The position numbers and the translations under genes were made by a program. From Bacteroidaceae bacterium (lineage in GTDB: Bacteria; Bacteroidota; Bacteroidia; Bacteroidales; CHK158-818), in NCBI GenBank assembly GCA_017467745.1, contig JAFUKV010000127.1:1-11884 (forward strand): DNA of 11,884 nucleotides, given 5' to 3'. Below are positions 6,598 through 11,884 of the stretch, piece by piece. Positions within the stretch are counted from its first letter, which is position 1. Each line of letters begins with the position of its first letter. The notes beneath the pieces are model-generated. The model did no database searches and was not told the origin of the DNA. It saw nothing but the letters and a program-made list of their open reading frames with translations.

Positions 6598-8115
6598 ATG
6601 TTTACAGATTCAGATAAAGATTTACTAAAATCAAAAGGAATAAGCGAATTACAAGTAGAAGAACAACTAAACCGATTCAAAACGGGCTTTCCTTTTCTAA
6701 AAATATGCGCTCCCGCTACCGATGAAAAAGGAGTTTTATGTTTAACTGAGGCAGAAGCAGACCGCTATTTGCACGTATGGGACAATTATTTGCAACAAGA
6801 TAGAAAAATCACAAAATTTGTTCCTGCATCGGGAGCCGCCAGCCGTATGTTTAAAAACTTATTCGAGTTTTTAGATGCCCCGTACACAACGCCGACAACC
6901 GATTTCGAGAAACGTTTCTTCGAATCTATCTCCCGCTTTGCATTCTACAACGACCTGAACAATATCTGCTTAAACAAACAAGGTAAAGATATTCCGACAT
7001 TAATAGCCGAAGGAGAGTATAAAGCCATCGTAGCAAATCTTTTACAAAAAGACGGTCTCAACTACGGAGCTTTACCCAAAGGATTGCTGAAATTTCACTC
7101 TTATCCGGCCGGAGCGCGTACCGCAATGGAAGAACATTTAATGGAAGGAGCTTTGTATGCAGCTAACCGTTCGGGAAATGTCAACATCCACTTTACCGTT
7201 TCCGAAGAGCATAAAGAACTATTCAGCCGATTAGTAACCGAAAAACAATCTGCCTATGCCAAATCGCAAGGAGTAACTTTCAATATCGGTTTTTCCGAAC
7301 AAAAAAGTTCAACAGACACTATCGCCGCAGATATGAATAACGAACCGTTCCGCGAAAACGGCAAATTGGTATTCCGTCCCGGAGGACACGGAGCGCTCAT
7401 TGAAAATCTGAACGATATAGATGCCGATATTATTTTCGTTAAGAATATCGACAACGTAGTTCCCGACCATTTTAAAGAAGATACTATCCGTTATAAAAAA
7501 GTTTTAGGAGGACTTCTCGTTACTCTGCAACAACAGATAAATGCGTATATCAACCGGTTAGAAACAGGAGATTATACTATGGAGTATTTACGCGAAGTCA
7601 TTACGTTCCTTCAACAACGGCTATTCATTAAAAATCCCGATACGAAACACTTGGAAGACAGCGACCTCGTATTGTATCTATTAAACAAACTGCGCCGACC
7701 CGTACGTGTATGCGGTATGGTTCGTAATGAAGGAGAACCCGGTGGAGGCCCGTTCCTCGCTTACAATCCCGATGGAACCATATCTTTGCAAATCTTAGAA
7801 AGTTCACAAATCAACATGAATGATCCGGAAGCGAAAACAGCTTTTGAAGCGGCCGCTTTTTTCAATCCCGTTGATCTGGTTTGCGGAATAAAAAACCATA
7901 AAGGAGAAAAATTCGATTTAACCAAGTTTGTTGATCCGAACACAGGATTCATTTCTCACAAATCGAAAAACGGCAAAGAGTTAAAGGCATTAGAACTTCC
8001 CGGTCTATGGAACGGCGCAATGTCAGACTGGAACACGGTGTTTGTAGAAGTTCCCGCTACCACGTTCAATCCGGTAAAAACCGTAAACGATTTATTGCGT
8101 AAACAGCATCAATAA
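6598..8115 (+). CDS. DUF4301 family protein, nucleotidyltransferase-like
   Basis: A 505-residue soluble protein without signal peptide or membrane segment, matching from memory the DUF4301 family that is widespread in Bacteroidota and not biochemically assigned. Several stretches recall sugar-nucleotide pyrophosphorylases: VPASGAASRMFK (75-86) resembles the glycine-rich GGxGTRM nucleotide loop, LPKGLLKFHSYPAGARTAME (159-178) resembles PKxLLPV...EH, FRPGGHGALIENLN (259-272) recalls the substrate loop of UDP-sugar pyrophosphorylases, and ADIIFVKNIDNV (276-287) has the Asp-containing strand end. A further conserved-looking GMVRNEGEPGGGPF lies at 373-386. I infer a nucleotidyltransferase fold and perhaps sugar-nucleotide synthesis; the substrate is unknown. 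The ATG at 6598 is chosen because the promoter lies just upstream. It is monocistronic, ends TAA and is followed by a strong terminator. Confidence 0.87.
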   Translation: MFTDSDKDLLKSKGISELQVEEQLNRFKTGFPFLKICAPATDEKGVLCLTEAEADRYLHVWDNYLQQDRKITKFVPASGAASRMFKNLFEFLDAPYTTPTTDFEKRFFESISRFAFYNDLNNICLNKQGKDIPTLIAEGEYKAIVANLLQKDGLNYGALPKGLLKFHSYPAGARTAMEEHLMEGALYAANRSGNVNIHFTVSEEHKELFSRLVTEKQSAYAKSQGVTFNIGFSEQKSSTDTIAADMNNEPFRENGKLVFRPGGHGALIENLNDIDADIIFVKNIDNVVPDHFKEDTIRYKKVLGGLLVTLQQQINAYINRLETGDYTMEYLREVITFLQQRLFIKNPDTKHLEDSDLVLYLLNKLRRPVRVCGMVRNEGEPGGGPFLAYNPDGTISLQILESSQINMNDPEAKTAFEAAAFFNPVDLVCGIKNHKGEKFDLTKFVDPNTGFISHKSKNGKELKALELPGLWNGAMSDWNTVFVEVPATTFNPVKTVNDLLRKQHQ

Positions 8116-8169
8116 TCCGTTAAGAGATGATTATTTGAAAAAAGAATTTTCTTGTAATTGAAAATCTAA

Positions 8170-8204
8170 AAAAATACAAGCCTTTATTAACGGCTTGTAT
8201 TTTT
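8170..8204. terminator. Intrinsic terminator between convergent genes, probably bidirectional
   Basis: AAAAATACAAGCC (8170-8182) pairs perfectly with GGCTTGTATTTTT (8192-8204) around a 9-base loop. On the plus strand the T-rich tract continues (TTTTTCTTTTT) and ends the DUF4301 transcript. On the minus strand the left arm reads as a seven-T tract and would end the transglutaminase-like transcript, whose stop lies 45 bases away. Confidence 0.9.
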
Positions 8205-8248
8205 CTTTTTATGGAAAGAGAATACCATACAATAAATCCAAACGCCAA

Positions 8249-10639
8249 CTATTGCAACTTATGAATTACATTCATCAACTGTTCGCCTAATCCGATAGTG
8301 TATCCCTGCGAAAAATAAACCACTCGATTAAAAGTATCGGCTATAACGAACAAAGGTAAATTTTCTGCGTCTGTCAATTTCATATTATCGGCAATCATTC
8401 GCTGAATTTCTCCGTCCCTATCTATGCCGAAAACTATATTTTTCGGCAATCCCGGAAAATCTTTACTTTTAAATTTCTGCATTTGTTCTTCGGATGTGAA
8501 TAACAAAATCATTTTTCTTCCCCATGCGTCAAAATCAGCGGCAACAGCAGCGATATCCCGCAAAGCATGGTTAGTAGGCTCTTGATTCACCCCTAACACA
8601 CCGACAACAAAATATCCCCGTCCGGTCGTTTTCAGCACTGTGGTTCTATCAATCAAACTATCGTCTATAAGTGAAAATTCCGCTTCCGAATTAAAATTAC
8701 CAACTACCTGTACATCGTCGTCATTCTCGCGCATTACTAAATCAACATTTGTCATCTCACCCTCTTTTATTTCAAAATAAGATAGCCGACTTAAAACTGC
8801 GCCGCTGGCCATACGGGTTCCCGAAACCAAAAGATAAACTCCCGCATCCAAAGATACAGGCTCTCTAAACAACACATTCCAAGAACCGGCCTCCCCTTCC
8901 GGAAAAGTAAGCAATTGCAACCGGCCATTTTTCAATCTCGAAATAGTAAAATGAGTATAATATTGAGGATTCTTCATTCGTTTAGACGGAGAAAAACGAA
9001 GCGCCAGACTACCTTGCGGAGATTGTGTTTCCAATCCGTTCTCAAAATTTACATCTATCCACCCATTTTCTCTATAATATTGCGTTTTTCCGGTAACGGC
9101 ATCTATACGGGCGGGCACACCCAAAGAACGGAGTACAGCTACAAAGAAAATATTCCGTGAATGTTCATCTGCAATCCGAGACTGCCAAACGCCCGATGGC
9201 ATAATAGGAATACGTTGTGTATTAAGAGAATCCACAATACGGATATTGTCTTTACACCAAGACACCAACGCAGATGGCTCCCGCAAGATTTCTCTCACAA
9301 AATTCTTATCAAGTTTTTTATGGAAAAATCCTTTATACTCACTTAACAATTCATTGGCGATTCTGGGATTCAACACATATTCTTTCCATAAATCACTTTG
9401 TGCGGAATCACAACAAGGATGCGTATTTCGCAAACAATCATGCAAGACAAAAGCCGGTACATCCCGTAAATCTTTATCGGAAATCACACTTAGCAACAAC
9501 ATCGCATCCGTTTTTCGCTTTTCGGGAACAGAAGAAAGAAAAGAGGCTATCTCCTTGTGGTTTCCTCGTGATTTGGCAAGAAAATTTGCGGTTTTCACCG
9601 AATCGATTCGTGCTTTTATTGCCACCCCTATGGCTTCCTCTTTTGTTGGAAAAGTCGAAATGTAAGCCATTCTCAAAGAATCTTCAAATGCCAATCGTTG
9701 ATCGTTCAATGCCCGTTGATCGGGAGTAACGGAAATTGTTCGGACAACCTCAGCAGGAGGAATAATATCTAATGAGGAAGCGTTGATATTTTCCGGTTTT
9801 TTATCGAGTACGACAATCTTTACCGAATCGTTTCCAAACGAAATCTTTTCATACCCGAACAATCCATCTTTCGAAGCCCAGACTAACATATCTCCTTTAC
9901 CGGCCGTCAGACTGGCGCTACCGTCCGCATCGGTTCGTTTGCCGGTTACACTGTAAAACTCTCCGTAATTATAGACTTTAAACTCAACCAAAGCGTCTGG
10001 AATTTTATGCCCGGACATATCACAGACAATTACCTTTACTTTTCCCGTCTCCGCATAATTGTCTATAATGTTTATCTCCGTATAATTGGGGGTAACCGTC
10101 ATCACCTCCTCCGGACCGTTATACCGGCCGAACACTTTCGTATGCATTAACATCCCTCTACTGGCAGGGGCGTTAAACCACGCCAGATTCAAAACCGGTT
10201 CCGGCTCACATGCGCCCAAGAAATACCATCTTCCATCTACCCAAGCCTCTACCCAAGCATGATTATCATCGGTATGCGCCCATCGAGGCGTGTACACCTG
10301 CCGGGCGGGAATCCCTACCGAACGCAACGCAGCCACCAGCAAAGTAGATTCCTCTCCACACCGCCCGTACGCAGTTTTTACCGTGGACATCGGAGAACTG
10401 GTACGTTCATCCGAAGGCGTGTACACTACTTTTTCATGACACCAATGGTTTACTTCGAGAACCGCTTCATATAAAGGCAGATTGATTACTCTGTCGCGTA
10501 ATTCCGTATAAAAAACCCATCTCGAATCGTCCAGATTCTCATTGTTCACCCGTATCGGCAACACAAAATGGCGAAAAATATCTTCCGGTATTGTCTTTCC
10601 CCAAGGCATCTCCTGACGGGTATAGAACGACGACCGCAC
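8249..10639 (-). CDS. 3' part of the transglutaminase-core gene (catalytic and C-terminal domains)
   Basis: The 796 residues after the amber codon, counted from a GTG at 10639 that is merely the first usable start. Residues 90-97 (AYGRCGEE) carry the nucleophile C94, and DDNHAWVEAW (124-133) carries H127. Where the catalytic Asp is usual (LDP), the sequence reads LGACEP (141-146), so the classical triad seems incomplete. Residues about 198-275 resemble a carboxypeptidase regulatory-like domain. RIADEHSRNIFFVAVLRSLG (488-507), with GWIDVNF (526-532), looks like a second, Cys-less transglutaminase fold. Residues about 670-796 resemble a thioredoxin fold with ENLPLFVIAD, whose Pro may be the cis-proline, but no CxxC. 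Expressed alone it would lack the signal peptide and probably not reach its site. Confidence 0.8.
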   Translation of the reverse strand: MRSSFYTRQEMPWGKTIPEDIFRHFVLPIRVNNENLDDSRWVFYTELRDRVINLPLYEAVLEVNHWCHEKVVYTPSDERTSSPMSTVKTAYGRCGEESTLLVAALRSVGIPARQVYTPRWAHTDDNHAWVEAWVDGRWYFLGACEPEPVLNLAWFNAPASRGMLMHTKVFGRYNGPEEVMTVTPNYTEINIIDNYAETGKVKVIVCDMSGHKIPDALVEFKVYNYGEFYSVTGKRTDADGSASLTAGKGDMLVWASKDGLFGYEKISFGNDSVKIVVLDKKPENINASSLDIIPPAEVVRTISVTPDQRALNDQRLAFEDSLRMAYISTFPTKEEAIGVAIKARIDSVKTANFLAKSRGNHKEIASFLSSVPEKRKTDAMLLLSVISDKDLRDVPAFVLHDCLRNTHPCCDSAQSDLWKEYVLNPRIANELLSEYKGFFHKKLDKNFVREILREPSALVSWCKDNIRIVDSLNTQRIPIMPSGVWQSRIADEHSRNIFFVAVLRSLGVPARIDAVTGKTQYYRENGWIDVNFENGLETQSPQGSLALRFSPSKRMKNPQYYTHFTISRLKNGRLQLLTFPEGEAGSWNVLFREPVSLDAGVYLLVSGTRMASGAVLSRLSYFEIKEGEMTNVDLVMRENDDDVQVVGNFNSEAEFSLIDDSLIDRTTVLKTTGRGYFVVGVLGVNQEPTNHALRDIAAVAADFDAWGRKMILLFTSEEQMQKFKSKDFPGLPKNIVFGIDRDGEIQRMIADNMKLTDAENLPLFVIADTFNRVVYFSQGYTIGLGEQLMNVIHKLQ

Positions 10640-10654
10640 ATTATTCAGATAATA

Positions 10655-10900
10655 CTATCCGGTATAATCGGTAACGTCTCCTATCGGCATATAAGCGTAA
10701 AGAAACATCAACGCTTCTTTTTCCGCAACGGATATAGGCAATCTCAAAACCGAAAATAAATCTCCCTCTGACATTATCTCCTGTTTTTTTTGAAAATCCC
10801 GCTCAACTGCGTCTCGATAACTTTTATCGGTTATAAAATGATTTTCATTACAAGCCCAAAGCCACGGCAATACTAAAATCAGAGACAAATAATTTTTCAT
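10655..10900 (-). CDS. 5' part of the transglutaminase-core gene, truncated lipoprotein fragment
   Basis: An 81-codon fragment from ATG at 10900 to the amber codon. It encodes a clean lipoprotein signal, MKNYLSLILVLPWLWAC, with acylated C17. A helical N-terminal region follows that includes FLYAYMPIGDVTDYTG, the lead-in expected of the full protein. An in-frame upstream codon at 10921 would add seven residues before this signal and is less likely, because the candidate -7 box (10927-10934) puts the transcript start near it. The fragment has no catalytic residues and is probably nonfunctional by itself. Confidence 0.7.
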   Translation of the reverse strand: MKNYLSLILVLPWLWACNENHFITDKSYRDAVERDFQKKQEIMSEGDLFSVLRLPISVAEKEALMFLYAYMPIGDVTDYTG

Positions 10901-10926
10901 TTTTAAACACAATTGCAACATAAAAA

Positions 10927-10958
10927 CAAAAATAAGTTTTTCTTTCGGAATAAACAGA
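10927..10958 (-). promoter_or_regulatory. Candidate promoter of the transglutaminase-core gene
   Basis: On the minus strand TATTTTTG (10934-10927) matches the -7 consensus TAnnTTTG. TCTG (10958-10955) matches three of four -33 bases at a 20-base spacing. Transcription would start about 20 bases before the ATG at 10900. If real, the interrupted gene is probably still transcribed. Confidence 0.5.
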
Positions 10959-10988
10959 CAAAATCAATAAAAAAATACGGAACTCGCC

Positions 10989-11019
10989 TTTATACAATAA
11001 ATCATATTTCATATATTTG
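10989..11019 (+). promoter_or_regulatory. Bacteroidota-type promoter of the S41 peptidase gene
   Basis: TATATTTG (11012-11019) is an exact -7 match, with TTTA (10989-10992) as a near-consensus -33 element at a 19-base spacing. The predicted start near 11025 leaves a leader of about 20 bases before the ATG at 11045. It is divergent from the transglutaminase-core gene. Confidence 0.62.
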
Positions 11020-11044
11020 TTCATTCTCAAACAACAAACTAATA

Positions 11045-11884
11045 ATGAAACAATTTTTTTTCAAAATAGGTATTCTTTGCTTTGCTTCCGCTATTGTGTT
11101 TTGCGGATGCCAAAAAGACGATGACTTAAATCCGCCATCTGGTACAGGCGACAATACCGACAACGCTAACAGCAACCTTATAATAAACAACTGGATAGAC
11201 GGTATTATGCGCGAAAAATACCTGTGGTATAACGATATTCCCGACAGAAACAGGCTTAATTACGGCAACACCCCTACTCAATTTTTCAAATCGTTGCTCT
11301 CCGAGCAGGAACGTGGAGAAAAAGCAGGTTATTACTCTACCATAGAAAAAAACACTACATCCGCCCGAAGCATCAACAGTGTAACGCTCAGCTACGGAAT
11401 GGAATATACCCTATATCGGTTACCCAATACGCAATACTACGTAGCCCGAATTTTGTATGTGTTGCCTAATTCTCCCGCCACAGAGGCAGGAATCAAACGG
11501 GGAGACTGGATTATAGCTTCGAACGGAACTCCCATTACCGCCGACAATTACAACCAATTACTGTCTTCCGGAACACAAGCCGTATTAAGCACAATGATTT
11601 ATAACGAAACAACCGACGAGTTTATTGAAGGAGATAACATCCAAATAGCCGCAGCCCGCTCCGTAGAAAACAATCCGATATTTTTAGATACCGTCTACTC
11701 GCACGGAACTGAAAAAATCGGTTACCTCGTTTACAATAACTTCATCACAGGAAAAAACGTATACAACGACAAAGGTTATATTACTGAAATGGTAAAATGT
11801 TTCGAAAGTTTCAAAGATCAAAAAGTCAACCTGTTTATATTAGATTTGCGATACAATGGCGGCGGATACATTGATTGTTCGCAA
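11045..11884 (+). CDS. S41-family (C-terminal processing type) peptidase lipoprotein, 5' part
   Basis: The frame is open from ATG at 11045 to the right edge (280 codons), so the gene is cut by the window. The N-terminus is a lipoprotein signal ending FCGC with acylated C22. QKDDD follows, a good match to the K/Q-acidic surface-export signal of Bacteroidota lipoproteins. A low-complexity linker (about 28-45) leads into a helical N-terminal domain (INNWIDGIMREKYLWYNDIP, 47-66). A PDZ domain spans about 113-205, with SPATEAGIKRGDWIIASNG at 143-161. The S41 core begins with IGYLVYNNF, and DLRYNGGG near 267-274 is the hallmark motif. The catalytic Ser and Lys would lie beyond the edge, so activity cannot be judged. 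It is probably an envelope protease acting on peptides or protein C-termini; the substrate is unknown. Confidence 0.92.
   Translation, partial: MKQFFFKIGILCFASAIVFCGCQKDDDLNPPSGTGDNTDNANSNLIINNWIDGIMREKYLWYNDIPDRNRLNYGNTPTQFFKSLLSEQERGEKAGYYSTIEKNTTSARSINSVTLSYGMEYTLYRLPNTQYYVARILYVLPNSPATEAGIKRGDWIIASNGTPITADNYNQLLSSGTQAVLSTMIYNETTDEFIEGDNIQIAAARSVENNPIFLDTVYSHGTEKIGYLVYNNFITGKNVYNDKGYITEMVKCFESFKDQKVNLFILDLRYNGGGYIDCSQ

Larger units (their letters stand above)
8249..10900 (-). pseudogene. Transglutaminase-core lipoprotein gene interrupted by an in-frame amber codon
   Basis: The complete reading frame would encode 883 residues, from ATG at 10900 to TAG at 8249, if the TAG at 10657-10655 (codon 82) were sense. 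The frame is identical on both sides. The sequence runs IGDVTDYTG, stop, YYLNNVRSSFYTRQEMPW with no shift, so one base substitution (for example from CAG, GAG or AAG) suffices. No other defect is visible across the remaining 801 codons. The order is lipoprotein signal, transglutaminase core with C181 and H214, carboxypeptidase-regulatory-like beta domain, helical linker, a second transglutaminase-like stretch lacking the Cys, a beta-rich region and a thioredoxin-like C-terminus. Either the gene died very recently, or the base is a sequencing error, or the TAG is read through. Recoding is unlikely, since cca, relA and the relA-linked lipoprotein gene also end in TAG. Confidence 0.75.

Noticed and set aside
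10655..10657. A genome-wide reassignment of TAG as a sense codon, as in some gut phages.
   Set aside because: Four of the six complete genes here end in TAG at plausible C-termini, and the relA TAG is followed by three more stops. Only one internal TAG is seen.
10848..11190. Minus-strand frames over the start of the S41 peptidase gene.
   Set aside because: They are shadows of a plus-strand gene with a signal peptide, PDZ domain and S41 motif, and of the promoter region before it.

Overview
The window looks like an ordinary stretch of chromosome from a Bacteroidales bacterium (phylum Bacteroidota). Three things point there: perfect matches to the Bacteroidota -7 promoter box (TAnnTTTG) in front of most genes, lipoproteins with acidic residues right after the acylated cysteine, and families largely confined to this phylum (DUF4301, the large transglutaminase-core lipoprotein). 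The genus cannot be fixed from the sequence. No mobile element, CRISPR array, tRNA or rRNA was seen.

Layout from left to right. Bases 1-93 hold no gene that can be supported. Next come cca (94-1536, +), a roughly 300-base AT-rich gap carrying the gdhA promoter and a palindrome over its -33 region, and gdhA (1837-3171, +) with a strong, possibly bidirectional terminator. A minus-strand pair follows: a stringent-response synthetase (relA, 4274-6484) and an unrecognised lipoprotein gene (3414-4268) starting 5 bases after the relA stop. A 113-base divergent promoter region separates relA from a DUF4301 gene (6598-8115, +). A 13-bp hairpin terminator lies between DUF4301 and the convergent transglutaminase-core lipoprotein gene (8249-10900, -). 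That gene is interrupted at codon 82 by an in-frame TAG. A second divergent promoter region (10901-11044) leads into the 5' 280 codons of an S41-family peptidase lipoprotein that runs off the right edge.

Functionally, the left half is housekeeping around tRNA and amino-acid status. Cca builds the tRNA CCA end, GdhA assimilates ammonium into glutamate, and RelA makes (p)ppGpp and has the TGS domain that in its family reads the uncharged CCA end. Only relA and its lipoprotein look co-transcribed. The right half encodes envelope proteins (transglutaminase-like and S41 protease lipoproteins) plus the DUF4301 protein, whose motifs resemble sugar nucleotidyltransferases.

The most notable points are the in-frame amber codon in an otherwise intact transglutaminase-like gene, the RelA with a degraded hydrolase site but a bifunctional-type RxKD synthetase motif, the nucleotidyltransferase-like motifs of DUF4301, and the palindrome on the gdhA promoter. 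I found no convincing new multi-gene system.
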